Assembly: GCF_014337195.1 (NCBI RefSeq)
Contig: NZ_CP060634.1
Location: 1,550,001-1,614,000 of the forward strand
Direction: 5' to 3'
From: Qiania dongpingensis
GTDB taxonomy: Bacteria > Bacillota > Clostridia > Lachnospirales > Lachnospiraceae
Length of the DNA stretch: 64,000 nt
Within the stretch, counting starts at the first letter, position 1. Each line of letters opens with the position of its first letter. Below are positions 55,345 through 64,000 of the stretch, piece after piece. The translations under genes were made by a program, and so were the position numbers. The notes beneath the pieces were generated by a model. It had not been told where the DNA came from. It was given only the letters and a program-made list of their open reading frames with translations, and ran no database searches.

Positions 55345-55857
55345 TCAGTTCCACTCCACCAGCATTCTCAGCTCATCCACGATCTGACCGCTGGTCTTCT
55401 CTGTTTCGTCAATAGTCACATCCGCATACCTTTCATATAAGGGCACACGCTCTTGATACAGATCGAAGAGTGTCATTCCGTCCTTGAGCGCCACCCCTCT
55501 GTCGTGGAGGTTCCCCAGCCTTTTCTCCAGGTCCTCATAGCTGATCTTCAGATAGACCACCGTTCCGATCTCCTTCAGATGCTCCATGGCCTCCTCTCCG
55601 TAAATCACGCTTCCGCCCGGGGCGATCACCGCCTTATCCGCAGCGATATCCCGGTTCACCTGGTTTTCAATGGCCAGAAACCCGTCCAGTCCTTCCTCTT
55701 CTATGATCTCTTTTAAGAGCCTTTCCTCCTGCTCCTGGATCAGCAGATCCGAATCGATGAACTTATAACCCAACCGTTTGGCCAAAAGAACCCCTATCGT
55801 ACTCTTTCCAGAAGCCGGCATCCCTACCAGCGTGATATTTTTCCAATTATATCTCAT
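55345..55857 (-). CDS. aroK: Shikimate kinase
   Basis: Phosphorylates shikimate at the 3-hydroxyl in the chorismate pathway. The 170-aa protein has the P-loop GMPASGKST (12-20), the shikimate-binding DSD at FIDSDLLI, GGSVIY near 82 and the LID region with R in NLHDRGVALK. It follows the pyrophosphatase gene by 28 nt and is the only aro gene in the window. Confidence 0.93.
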   Translation of the reverse strand: MRYNWKNITLVGMPASGKSTIGVLLAKRLGYKFIDSDLLIQEQEERLLKEIIEEEGLDGFLAIENQVNRDIAADKAVIAPGGSVIYGEEAMEHLKEIGTVVYLKISYEDLEKRLGNLHDRGVALKDGMTLFDLYQERVPLYERYADVTIDETEKTSGQIVDELRMLVEWN

Positions 55858-55885
55858 CTTTCCTCTCCTTTCTCTGCAATCTGTC

Positions 55886-57538
55886 TTATCCCTGCAGGAC
55901 CAGCATCATGGCCGGGACAAACTGTTTTTTTCTGGAAACCACTCCCGGCAGGATTACCGCCTGGTTCTGAGGCCTGCAGCCGGGAAAGGCCTGCTCCAAA
56001 AGCTGCTCCCCGTTGAAGCTGTCGCAGAGCACCTCGGTGGACTCATCCAGAATACTGGTCAGCATGAAGAACAGCATATCCACGTTGTGCTTGTTCTTCA
56101 TTTTCTCCAGAAACGGAACCATCCTCTCCTTCAGGTTCTGGAGCTCCTCTTCGTCCATGGAACTGATCTGGGCGATTCCAACCGTCGTCCCCTCCATGTT
56201 AAAAACTTTATAATCCTGATAAAAAATTTCTTTCTCAGATTTCTGCCTGAGGTCGCTGCCCGCGGCGAACATTTCCCGCGCCAGCTTTTTCGTATCAACG
56301 CCCGCTATGCCTGCCAGAATCTCCGCGGCCTGCCGGTCAATTTCCGTGCAGGTGGGGGAACGGTACAAAAGCGTGTCGGATACAATCGCGCTGCACAGCA
56401 GGCCCGCCACCTCCGGACAGATCTCAGCCCCCGCCTCTTTATACATCTGGTATATGATCGTAGCCGTGCAGCCCAAAGGCTGGTTCCGAAAGAATACCGG
56501 CGAGATAGTCTCCAGGCTTCCGAGTCTGTGATGGTCGATGATCTCCAGGATATCGGCGCCCTCTATGCCCTCTACCGCCTGGGATCTTTCGTTGTGATCC
56601 ACTAAGATCACCTGCTTGCGCTTCATCCCCAGCAGGTTCCTCCTGGAAATCATGCCTTTATAGTGACCGTCCTTATCTAAGATCGGGAAATCCCTATGGC
56701 GCTTGCTCGCCATAATGTCTTTGATATCATCTGTATAATCCTCAATATCAAAGCTGATGATATGATTCGTCTTCATAAAATATCCGATTGGCATACTCTG
56801 GTTTATGAGCCTGGAGGCCGTAAACGTGTCAAAGGGGGTGGAGATCACTGTACATTGTCTCTCTTCTGCCAGCTTTCGAATGGTCATAGAGACCGGGGCT
56901 CCGTCACAGACGACGATGCAGCCCGCGTTCATCTCAATGGCGCAGAACTGGGACTCATAACGGTTTCCCAAGATTACCAGATCGTGCTCCTCGATATAGG
57001 ATTCCATCAGGTCAGGATTGGCCGCCGCCACCAGCACCTTGCCTTTGTCAAAATAATCCTGTTCATCACCGACGACCACGATCCCCTCCAAGGTCTCTTT
57101 TATATTCACATATTGGGTGCAGGCCGCAGAAAGGATCGCGCTGTCATATACATTCATATAGGAATTGGCAATGTCACCGATAGTTATGAGCCCCTCCAGG
57201 TGGTTGTCTCTTGTTATGGGAAGTGTAACGACACCCAGATCCTTCATCAGAGACCATGCCTTTTTCAGAGATATATTAGAGCGTACCCCTTTGGTCTTCC
57301 TTATCTCAATGTCTTTTATCTGTGTCCGGACATCTTCTCTCAGCTCCGGCACCGGGATATTGAATTTCTCCAGGACATATTGGGTCTCCGGGTTTATCAT
57401 CCCCGCCCTGCAGGGTATGTGCTCTTCTCCCGTCAATGCCTGTTTAAGCCTTGCATAGGCTATGGCCGAACAGATGGAATCCGTATCCGGATTTCTGTGT
57501 CCGATGACAATGACCTTTCTTCCTGCCTCTTGTATCAT
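55886..57538 (-). CDS. Manganese-dependent inorganic pyrophosphatase with CBS and DRTGG domains
   Basis: A family II pyrophosphatase hydrolysing PPi. The 550-aa protein has the DHH-family metal site GHRNPDTDS (H14, D18, D20), a regulatory insert of two CBS domains split by a DRTGG domain (about 70-300), the continued DHH domain with DHHRLGS, and the C-terminal DHHA2 domain. CBS-containing members are regulated by adenine nucleotides. The second ATG (57536-57538) is taken as the start since GGAGGG precedes it. Confidence 0.93.
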   Translation of the reverse strand: MIQEAGRKVIVIGHRNPDTDSICSAIAYARLKQALTGEEHIPCRAGMINPETQYVLEKFNIPVPELREDVRTQIKDIEIRKTKGVRSNISLKKAWSLMKDLGVVTLPITRDNHLEGLITIGDIANSYMNVYDSAILSAACTQYVNIKETLEGIVVVGDEQDYFDKGKVLVAAANPDLMESYIEEHDLVILGNRYESQFCAIEMNAGCIVVCDGAPVSMTIRKLAEERQCTVISTPFDTFTASRLINQSMPIGYFMKTNHIISFDIEDYTDDIKDIMASKRHRDFPILDKDGHYKGMISRRNLLGMKRKQVILVDHNERSQAVEGIEGADILEIIDHHRLGSLETISPVFFRNQPLGCTATIIYQMYKEAGAEICPEVAGLLCSAIVSDTLLYRSPTCTEIDRQAAEILAGIAGVDTKKLAREMFAAGSDLRQKSEKEIFYQDYKVFNMEGTTVGIAQISSMDEEELQNLKERMVPFLEKMKNKHNVDMLFFMLTSILDESTEVLCDSFNGEQLLEQAFPGCRPQNQAVILPGVVSRKKQFVPAMMLVLQG

Positions 57539-57706
57539 AAAACTGTCTCCCTCCTTCATATCAGCAAATATGGATTTCCTAATATTAACGCTTTATTTAT
57601 ATTTCATTCATATTTTGTTCACACTTTATTGTTATGCTATTTGTATAAAAATCAAGGATTTAAACAAGGTTTTTCGTCAAAATGCATATAGATTTTTCAT
57701 AATTAT

Positions 57707-57726
57707 CCCGGAGCTTATGCTCCGGG
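57707..57726. other. Perfect 8-bp hairpin in the gap upstream of the pyrophosphatase gene
   Basis: CCCGGAGC-ttat-GCTCCGGG, followed on the plus strand by CCTC...GAGG and a T run (57731-57752). It looks like a plus-strand terminator, but no plus-strand gene precedes it. Between it and the pyrophosphatase gene the DNA is AT-rich without a clear promoter. Confidence 0.5.
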
Positions 57727-57770
57727 AACTCCTCGTTTCAGAGGCTTTTTTAATATTATGAAAGAACAAA

Positions 57771-57794
57771 AGAGGGTGCATCTCTACACCCTCT
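57771..57794 (-). terminator. Terminator of the small membrane-protein gene
   Basis: AGAGGGTG (57771-57778) pairs with CACCCTCT (57787-57794); TTTTGTTC follows on the minus strand. Confidence 0.8.
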
Positions 57795-57805
57795 GTTTTC
57801 ATTCC

Positions 57806-58183
57806 TCAATTCTGAGCCGTCGTTTCAGCCGCTGTCGTCGCGGCCTCAGTCGTTCCAGCTTCCGTCTCTTCTGATGCGCCAGTCTCCTGAGCAGTCGTCT
57901 CATCGTCTGACCCTTCCCCGGCCTCCGTTGTCTCTTCCGTCAAAATACCGGCCATATCCTGTACGATCATAGAACTGCTGGAATAATCAGGCTTCGATTT
58001 CTGCGCCTTGACGTACTGATTTCGGATGGTGATCCCAACGCCCGTGCCGACGCCCGCCAGAACCAAGACCAGGACCAGGATGGACACAACCTTCATGAGC
58101 TTGCGATGCTTCCGTTCCTTTTCGACCAGCTCTTTCCTTTTTGCTTTCTGCTCTTTATACTTATCTACTTTTTCCTGACTCAT
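57806..58183 (-). CDS. Small single-span membrane protein with Thr/Glu-rich outer tail
   Basis: A 125-aa protein of unknown function. It has a strongly charged cytoplasmic N-terminus (KYKEQKAKRKELVEKERKHRK), one transmembrane helix (about 31-53) and an outer C-terminal half almost wholly Thr, Glu, Ala and Ser. The tail resembles that of the PrsA-like lipoprotein. The ATG at 58181-58183 has AAGGAA upstream. It stands between the ABC transporter genes and the pyrophosphatase gene, with its own terminator. No family was recognised. Confidence 0.75.
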   Translation of the reverse strand: MSQEKVDKYKEQKAKRKELVEKERKHRKLMKVVSILVLVLVLAGVGTGVGITIRNQYVKAQKSKPDYSSSSMIVQDMAGILTEETTEAGEGSDDETTAQETGASEETEAGTTEAATTAAETTAQN

Positions 58184-58272
58184 AACAACAGTTCCTTTCT
58201 CCGCATCTATCCGGCTCACCGCTCTGTTCCCCGGTCAGCCAGTCCTTCGTCATCATATCATAAATCCGGGGA

Positions 58273-59391
58273 TTATTCAAGAACTTCATGCCTGAGTTTC
58301 CGCAGTTTTCCCTGCCGCTGCGCCTCTGAAAAAAGTTCTGAAAACCGTCGGTTGCAGGGGCCGATCTCTACTCCGGCATCGATCACCGTCTCACAGGATT
58401 CCATCAAAGATAACGCCCTGGAAAACGCCTCGTCTCCAATCTCCCGGAAAGGCTCCTCCGCAACCACCTCTGAAGCCAGGAGCCTTGCAAGCCTGTAATC
58501 GATATCGTTTTTATAGAGGATAGCCGCCGCAAATGGAATCTGCTCCTTCTGCAGGCGTCTGTAAACAGGAATTCCCGTTCCGCAGGCCGAGAGCACCAGT
58601 ACCCTTGGCATCCCTCCCGGCCCAGGAAGCTCAATGCTGCCAAAGCAGGGATCAAAATACCCGTTGTCGATATCGTAAAGCTCCCGTATGGTCTCCTCCT
58701 TAAAAATTTCGTCCGGCCTGCCAAAATGAGAAATCCATTCTCCCTTGACGCAAAGAATCTTGTCGGAGATCTTTTGGGCCAAATCAATCTCGTGGAGAGA
58801 CATGATCACCGTGATCCGCTTCCGCTTCGCCATGTTTCTCAAAATGGACAAAAGCTCCAGTTTATGACGGATATCCAGAAATGAGGTGGGTTCATCCAGT
58901 ATGATGATCTCCGGGTCCTGACAGATTGCGCGGGCCAGAAGCACCCGCTGGCGCTGTCCATCGCTGATGTTATTAAAATCTCTGGCGCCCAGGTCCTCCG
59001 CATGAACGGCGCGCATGGCCTCCTCTACCTTTTCCTCGTCCTCACGGTTCAGGATCCCGAGACGCCCTGTGTAGGGATAGCGTCCTGTCGCTACAATATC
59101 GTGGCAGGTCATGAGCTCTGGCTTCATGCGTTCTGTCAACACCACAGACATCCTGGTGGACAAAGCTTTAAAGGACATCTCTCCGATGCTTTCCCTGTCA
59201 AAGACCACCGTTCCGGCAATCAGCTTCAGCTGTCTTGTGATACTTTTCAAAATGGTGGATTTTCCGGATCCATTCGGTCCGATCAGAGTTACAATCTCCC
59301 CCTTGGAAACCCCAATATTGATATCCCGAATCAGCGGTTTTCCATTGTAGCCGACGGAAAGGTTGTTCATTTTCAGATGATAGTCTGCCAT
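58273..59391 (-). CDS. Iron/heme-type ABC transporter ATPase with C-terminal extension
   Basis: The ATPase of a FecE/BtuD-type importer. The 372-aa protein has Walker A GPNGSGKS (38-45), the signature ISDGQRQR (142-149, with D for the usual G) and Walker B IIILDEP. After about residue 260 an additional 110-residue domain follows (MPRVLVLSACGTGIPVYRRL onwards) with a Rossmann-like start; ordinary family members end near 260-270. Its start overlaps the permease stop (TGATG). GGGGAGG precedes the ATG. The substrate (siderophore or heme) is inferred from its neighbours. Confidence 0.88.
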   Translation of the reverse strand: MADYHLKMNNLSVGYNGKPLIRDINIGVSKGEIVTLIGPNGSGKSTILKSITRQLKLIAGTVVFDRESIGEMSFKALSTRMSVVLTERMKPELMTCHDIVATGRYPYTGRLGILNREDEEKVEEAMRAVHAEDLGARDFNNISDGQRQRVLLARAICQDPEIIILDEPTSFLDIRHKLELLSILRNMAKRKRITVIMSLHEIDLAQKISDKILCVKGEWISHFGRPDEIFKEETIRELYDIDNGYFDPCFGSIELPGPGGMPRVLVLSACGTGIPVYRRLQKEQIPFAAAILYKNDIDYRLARLLASEVVAEEPFREIGDEAFSRALSLMESCETVIDAGVEIGPCNRRFSELFSEAQRQGKLRKLRHEVLE

Positions 59392-60431
59392 CACTGCCTC
59401 CCCTTCTGCCGCTTCAGCATCATAAAAATGACTATGGGCGCTCCAAAGATGGACGTTACCGTACTGATGTTCAGTTCCAGCGGCGCAAAGGCCGTTCTTG
59501 CGATCAAGTCGCACAGCATGCAGAATACTCCTCCGCCCAGGAAGGTTCCTGGGATCACCACCAGCGGCCGCGATGTATTCAGGCACCTTTTGATCAGATA
59601 GGGAACCGCGATCCCCACAAAGGAGATAGGCCCCGCAAAGGCTGTCACGCAGGCGGAGAGAATGCTGGAAAGCAAGATCAAAGCCACTCGGAAAGCCTTG
59701 ATGTTCACCCCCATGCTCTGGGCATAGGCCTCTCCCAGCTGATAGGCCCCGATGGGCTTTGAAAGAAAAAAAGTGATCAAAAGAGTGACCGCCACCACCA
59801 CGGACGCCACCGCCACATTACTCCAGCTCATGCCGGAAAAGCTTCCCTGGGACCAGCCATGGAGATTGACGATGTCAGAATCCTCGGCAAAAGTGATAAC
59901 AAAGTCCGTCACTGCTGAACAGATATAGCCTACCATGATTCCGGCGACTAAAAGCGTCGCCATATGATGAAGGCGCCTGGAAAACAACAGGATGAACCCA
60001 ATGGTGAGCAAAGACCCCAGAAAGGCGGCCACGATAAGAGTATATGAAGAAACGGACCGGGATCTCCCTAGGAAATAGATCATCGTCAGGGCGACCACCA
60101 TTTTCGCGCCGGAGGATATCCCCAGCACAAACGGTCCTGCGATGGGGTTCTCAAAAAAGGTCTGCAGCAGAAAACCTGAGAGGGACAAAGCCCCTCCCAG
60201 GATTGCTGCCATCAGGATCCTCGGCAGACGGATTTTCCAGATAATATTGTACTCGGTCGCGCCCCCTGTCCCGCGAAATAGAATACGCAGGATCTCCGGG
60301 ACAGAAATATCCACGTTCCCGGTGTTGATATTCAAAACGGTGATGGCCAGGAAGGCCGCCAGTAGAACGGCAAATACCAGGATATACCTGGAACGCCGTT
60401 TAAAATTTTCCATATGAAAGTCCTGCTGCAT
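59391..60431 (-). CDS. FecCD-family iron ABC transporter permease
   Basis: The membrane subunit of the importer. The 346-aa protein has about nine to ten hydrophobic helices and the FecCD signatures PRILMAAILGGALSLSGFLLQ and the ATPase-contact TAFAGPISFVGIAVPYLIK. It sits between the binding lipoprotein (13 nt) and the ATPase (overlap). One permease gene implies a homodimer. Confidence 0.93.
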   Translation of the reverse strand: MQQDFHMENFKRRSRYILVFAVLLAAFLAITVLNINTGNVDISVPEILRILFRGTGGATEYNIIWKIRLPRILMAAILGGALSLSGFLLQTFFENPIAGPFVLGISSGAKMVVALTMIYFLGRSRSVSSYTLIVAAFLGSLLTIGFILLFSRRLHHMATLLVAGIMVGYICSAVTDFVITFAEDSDIVNLHGWSQGSFSGMSWSNVAVASVVVAVTLLITFFLSKPIGAYQLGEAYAQSMGVNIKAFRVALILLSSILSACVTAFAGPISFVGIAVPYLIKRCLNTSRPLVVIPGTFLGGGVFCMLCDLIARTAFAPLELNISTVTSIFGAPIVIFMMLKRQKGRQ

Positions 60432-60444
60432 ATCCTGTCCTCGT

Positions 60445-61701
60445 CTACTCCACTTTTGTTAAAAACGTCATCTGAGACGCGTCACCGCCGGTCAGCATAA
60501 GATTCAGATCGCGAATCAGCTCCCCGACTATGTCCGTTGCCTGGTACAGCGACTTTCCTGTGGTCCAGACGTTTCCCTCCTTCACCGCTTTGAAGTCCGA
60601 AAACATCTCGCTTTTGGCCAGCAAATCCTCCACACCGGCCAGAGGCGCGTCGATGGACGCGTTATAGACCAGATAGTCCGCATCCACGGCAGTCGCGTAA
60701 AATTCCTCCATGGTCAGAGGGATCGATGTCTTTCCAGACTCATCCTGAAGGTTGGAAAACGCATAGCGCCCTCCTCCGATCTCAATCATCTTCGGAATAT
60801 AATCTGTGGGCTTCCTTACCACAACAGAACCGTCTGTGCTGACGTAGAAATACGCCACAGTCTTTTCCGTGTTTTTAAAATCTTTCAGATCGCTGATCAC
60901 CTTGGCCTGCTGGTCAAAAAATGCTTTCGCTTCGTCTTCCTTATCTACCATAACACTGTATGCCTTGATCCACTCCGTTCTTCCCAGCGGATGGCTCTCG
61001 TAGCTGGAGCGGTCGATGAACACCGGGATATCCAGCATTTCGATCATCTCCTGCACCTTCGGGGAATGAAGAATCATAGTCGACTCAATGGCCAAATCGC
61101 ACTGTTCATTCACCAGAAGCTCATAATCCGGTTCGCTGTATTTTCCGGCAAAGAGGACGTCTCCACTTTCCATGGCCTTCACAGCGTCGTCTATGTACCA
61201 GCCAGAGGCCTGGGTACCACTCAAACGGATAGCATCCAGCGCATTCATGGAAGCAAAAAGGGCCATGGCTGAGGTCGCCGCCAGATAAATCTGATCCAAC
61301 GGCTGCTGCAGAACAATGATGTCCTCGTCCAGGCCATCCGGAACCGGCTTGTCTTCCGGGATCACCAGATATCTGGCGCTGTCATGGACATCGATCAGTC
61401 CGTAGCCGCCTTCATAATAATACACATCAAAGCACTCCGCATAGGTGAGCTCCATGGTTGACTCATAGGTAAGTCCTGCAATTTCCGGCGCGTCGCCGCT
61501 CTCTCTGGCCGCTGTCGTCACCTGTGTCTCTCCCTGACTGCTTTCCGTCCCGGCCTCTGTCTTCGTCTCCGCAGCGGTTTCCTGTGTCTCCGGGTCCGTC
61601 TGCTTTTCTGTTTCCTTTTCCGCTTTCTGTCCGCAGCCCCCCAAAAGGAGGACTGCAGCCAGTATCAGCGCCGTAACCTGATATAACTTCTTCTTCATCA
61701 T
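60445..61701 (-). CDS. Iron/heme-type ABC transporter substrate-binding lipoprotein
   Basis: A 418-aa precursor with a lipoprotein signal ending LLGGC (lipidated C23), a Thr/Glu-rich linker (about 28-75) and a TroA/FecB-like two-lobe binding domain joined by one helix. Its first ATG overlaps the stop of the upstream surface protein (ATGA). Its N-terminal lobe (PEIAGLTYESTMELTYAECF... FIDRSSYESHPLGRTEWIKAYSV) is clearly related to the C-terminus of that upstream protein, so one arose from a duplication. The ligand is inferred from the transporter type. Confidence 0.88.
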   Translation of the reverse strand: MMKKKLYQVTALILAAVLLLGGCGQKAEKETEKQTDPETQETAAETKTEAGTESSQGETQVTTAARESGDAPEIAGLTYESTMELTYAECFDVYYYEGGYGLIDVHDSARYLVIPEDKPVPDGLDEDIIVLQQPLDQIYLAATSAMALFASMNALDAIRLSGTQASGWYIDDAVKAMESGDVLFAGKYSEPDYELLVNEQCDLAIESTMILHSPKVQEMIEMLDIPVFIDRSSYESHPLGRTEWIKAYSVMVDKEDEAKAFFDQQAKVISDLKDFKNTEKTVAYFYVSTDGSVVVRKPTDYIPKMIEIGGGRYAFSNLQDESGKTSIPLTMEEFYATAVDADYLVYNASIDAPLAGVEDLLAKSEMFSDFKAVKEGNVWTTGKSLYQATDIVGELIRDLNLMLTGGDASQMTFLTKVE

Positions 61702-64000
61702 CTGTTCTCCTGCTGCGCTGCTTTTTTCACAGCCGCCTCAAAAAGCTGGTCCGCTTTTTCCTCACAGCTGAAAAGTACGCCGTATACTTTGATCCACTCG
61801 TATTTGGCCAGCTCAGTCTCTTCATCGGCAGACCGGTCGATGATCACCGGGATATTAAACATGGCAAGGTTCCCGGTAAGCTCCTCGAAGCGTTCCGTCT
61901 GCTCTTTGGCCGTAAGCTCTTCGGCCTCTGCTCCGTTCATAACAGCTTCGCTGTTTTTCTCCGCGGCCTTTTTCTGGCCGTCTGTTTCTTCATCTTCTTT
62001 TTCCCTGGGAAGCAGTTCACCGGGCAGAACAGCCAGATTGGTCTCCTTTTTGATCAGAGCCTTATAATCGGGCAGGTCATACTGTCCGCCGAAAATTACC
62101 TCAGCTTCCTCTTCTCCATCCTTCACGGTCATTCTTTCCGCGACAGAATCAATACCACAGTCCTTCTGCTCACAGCCCACCGCTGCCAGATTGTCGAGGA
62201 TATCCAGTGTCTCCATCATCTCCAGAATCTCATCGGAGGCGGCATAGGCTTTGTCCGCAGGCATCCTCACGATGATCATATCCTGCTCCAGGCCGACCGG
62301 AATCTCGGTGTCCTCCGGGACAAGGAGATATTTCACGACATTTCCTTTGTAAAGCTCTGCGGCGATCTCACCTTCGCTGGGGACAAGTTCCTCCCCATCC
62401 TCCGTGATGATCTCCGTTTCGGCAGATGCTTTTGTTTTTTCCTGACCGTCACTCTCCGCAGACTCTGCCTGACTGCCGTCCTCTTCTTCCGCCAGCTTTT
62501 CCGGGTCCCTCGCCGTATCCTTCGTCAAATCAATTTCCAAAAGGACAATGTCCTGATCATAGTGATAAATCTTGAAATATTCCGCGTAATCCAGCTTTGT
62601 CTCAGACTGATACTCCAGCCCGATAATCTGGGGAGCCGTCTCATCCAGCTTCTCATTGCTGTTCTCCCCGGCTGCTTCTCCATTTGCTGCCGCCGCCAGA
62701 TAAATGAAAATGGTATATTCAATCTCGTGGGTCGCCGACATTTTCGTCGTCATTCCAAAAATCTTATTATTTTTGTTCAGTGCTACAGGGATGACAACAG
62801 TGGCCGTGCCGCCGCTCTTAGTGGTATAGTAAGTGTTTCCGTTGGCTTTCACATATTGATAAGAGTCACTGCTGAATACCAATGTCGCATAGGCCTGCCC
62901 GTTCTTTACGGTGATCTTGTTGCAGGTTATTTTTACTCTGCCCGTACCGCCGGACCAGGAAAATTTATCCGGCTTATAGACGCCGTCCGCCAGAGTCGTC
63001 GCACTGTCCACCCGTCCGGTGGAACCGCCGGTATCAGACTCATACTTAGACTCATTATCGGCCTTTCCGTCATTGTCAGGGATCACATCCGGCTGGTTAC
63101 CGTCGTCTTTGCCGTTATCGGGATCTACAGGCGTTACCGGCTCATCTCCTCCGCCGGAGATATCGCCGATCTTCTTCATCGTCTCTGACCGGAAAGTCAA
63201 GGTCCTGTCATACCACTTGTCATTCTTGATGGAATGTGCCGCGACCGCGATTCCCTTGTCCAAGGCCTCCACAGGAATCGTATAGGTATACTTGCCATTG
63301 GCATCCTTCACAAAAGGAGCCCAGGAGGACTTATCCGCCTTTTCTGCGTCAGCCGCGGTCCCCACATACAGATAATCGTAGCCAGTCCCGCTCAGGGTGA
63401 GCACCGCGTTCATCTTTCCGTTCTTTACAGTCAGAACGCATTCCACCACCCGGAACATGGCCGCGCTGGAATCTGCTTCGATGGTATAGACGCCGTCTGC
63501 TATGGCCGGCGTGACCGCTTCCATGCCTTCGGACCGGAAATTCAAAGTCCTGTCATACCATTTGTCATTCTTAATGGAATGTGCCGCGACCGCGATTCCC
63601 TTGTCCAAAGCCTCCACAGGAATCGTATAGGTATACTTGCCATTGGCATCCTTCACAAAAGGAGCCCAGGAGGACTTATCCGCCTTTTCTGCGTCAGCCG
63701 CGGTCCCCACATACAGATAATCGTAGCCGGTCCCGCTCAGGGTGAGCACCGCGCTCATCTTTCCGTTCTTTACGGTCAGGACGCAGTCCACCACCCGGAA
63801 CATGGCCGCGCTGGAATCCACAGTCACTTTGTAAGTTCCGTCAGACGGAACGGTGGGATCTACGGGTTCCGGGTCCGGATCCGGCAGATCACCCGTTCTA
63901 TCCAAAATGCCATTTATAAAGAAACTTCCCGACTTTTCTGACCAGGAGCTGCTTTTTTCCACATGAACCACATAACTGATCTCTTTTCCCAGATCGGCGG
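61698..64000 (-). CDS. Large surface protein: beta-sandwich repeats plus half a substrate-binding domain (5' end missing)
   Basis: At least 766 aa; the frame is open at the right edge, so the true start and signal peptide lie outside the window. In order: the end of a domain ISYVVHVEKSSSWSE with a NEAT-like look, a Pro/Asp linker, two nearly identical repeats of 115 residues (SSAAMFRVV...KWYDRTL), an Asp/Gly linker, a third divergent repeat (KFSWSGGTGRVKITCNK), and a C-terminal region of about 300 aa homologous to the N-terminal lobe of the adjacent binding lipoprotein, interrupted by acidic low-complexity inserts. It is likely a heme or iron relay at the cell surface that hands its ligand to the importer. 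The heme link is inferred; the domain family is not certain. Confidence 0.75.
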   Translation of the reverse strand, partial: ADLGKEISYVVHVEKSSSWSEKSGSFFINGILDRTGDLPDPDPEPVDPTVPSDGTYKVTVDSSAAMFRVVDCVLTVKNGKMSAVLTLSGTGYDYLYVGTAADAEKADKSSWAPFVKDANGKYTYTIPVEALDKGIAVAAHSIKNDKWYDRTLNFRSEGMEAVTPAIADGVYTIEADSSAAMFRVVECVLTVKNGKMNAVLTLSGTGYDYLYVGTAADAEKADKSSWAPFVKDANGKYTYTIPVEALDKGIAVAAHSIKNDKWYDRTLTFRSETMKKIGDISGGGDEPVTPVDPDNGKDDGNQPDVIPDNDGKADNESKYESDTGGSTGRVDSATTLADGVYKPDKFSWSGGTGRVKITCNKITVKNGQAYATLVFSSDSYQYVKANGNTYYTTKSGGTATVVIPVALNKNNKIFGMTTKMSATHEIEYTIFIYLAAAANGEAAGENSNEKLDETAPQIIGLEYQSETKLDYAEYFKIYHYDQDIVLLEIDLTKDTARDPEKLAEEEDGSQAESAESDGQEKTKASAETEIITEDGEELVPSEGEIAAELYKGNVVKYLLVPEDTEIPVGLEQDMIIVRMPADKAYAASDEILEMMETLDILDNLAAVGCEQKDCGIDSVAERMTVKDGEEEAEVIFGGQYDLPDYKALIKKETNLAVLPGELLPREKEDEETDGQKKAAEKNSEAVMNGAEAEELTAKEQTERFEELTGNLAMFNIPVIIDRSADEETELAKYEWIKVYGVLFSCEEKADQLFEAAVKKAAQQENR
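63187..63844 (-). repeat. Tandem 345-bp coding repeat
   Basis: Two copies offset by exactly 345 bp (115 codons), nearly identical in DNA over about 310 bp. The third repeat in the protein has diverged. This points to a recent in-frame duplication or ongoing homogenisation. Confidence 0.9.

Overview
This is a 64 kb chromosomal window from an endospore-forming, anaerobic-type Clostridia, most like a Lachnospiraceae member. That placement is an inference from the sporulation genes (spoIIE, yabP, yabQ, spoVT, spoVG), the glgC/glgD pair, the moderate G+C, and strong AGGAGG-type ribosome binding sites. Most genes lie on the minus strand. I see no rRNA, tRNA, CRISPR array, transposase or prophage. 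The order tilS-hpt-ftsH, spoIIE, divIC, yabQ, yabP, rqcP, hup, mazG, spoVT, prsA, mfd, pth, spoVG, prs resembles the block near the replication origin in Bacillus subtilis.

Layout. 1-9.4 kb, minus strand: the 5' part of recJ, then leuB-ilvD-ilvB and serC-serA-DUF1015 (branched-chain amino acid and serine synthesis). 9.6-17.8 kb, plus strand: pncB (niacin salvage), plsC, a methyltransferase, a tightly overlapping trio (Rieske oxidoreductase, tocopherol-cyclase-like protein, YyaL-like thioredoxin-fold protein) and the niacin repressor niaR. pncB and niaR share an 11-bp candidate operator. 17.8-29.7 kb, minus strand: a GH13 amylase, ftsH-hpt-tilS, spoIIE, the divIC-yabQ-yabP-rqcP-hup group, mazG and spoVT. 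29.8-42.6 kb: a very large hybrid histidine kinase, then prsA-mfd-pth-trkH-trkA. 42.8-45.5 kb: spoVG-glgD-glgC. 45.7-48.7 kb, plus strand: a YhaO/YhaN (SbcD/SbcC-like) pair. 48.7-53.8 kb: a divergent prs, the primosome genes dnaC/dnaI and dnaD, and murC, with a DnaA-box cluster between dnaD and murC. 54.6-58.2 kb: queT behind a preQ1-I riboswitch, aroK, a CBS-type pyrophosphatase and a small membrane protein. 58.3-64 kb: an iron/heme-type ABC importer (ATPase, permease, binding lipoprotein) and a large repeat-bearing surface protein that runs off the right edge.

The most unusual feature is a dispersed intergenic element present three times (24.3, 33.6 and 53.9 kb; about 530, 729 and 730 bp). 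All copies have the same orientation and no convincing gene inside. They keep the same long helix around a 232-233-nt core, and several stems carry compensatory base changes between copies, which suggests a structured RNA or a structure-selected mobile element. Two copies carry an extra roughly 200-bp arm bounded by an inverted repeat; the third lacks it. Other points of interest are two Spo0A boxes with 21-bp promoter spacing at spoIIE, the DnaA boxes with a Spo0A-like box upstream of dnaD, and a surface protein that appears to end in half of a substrate-binding protein.
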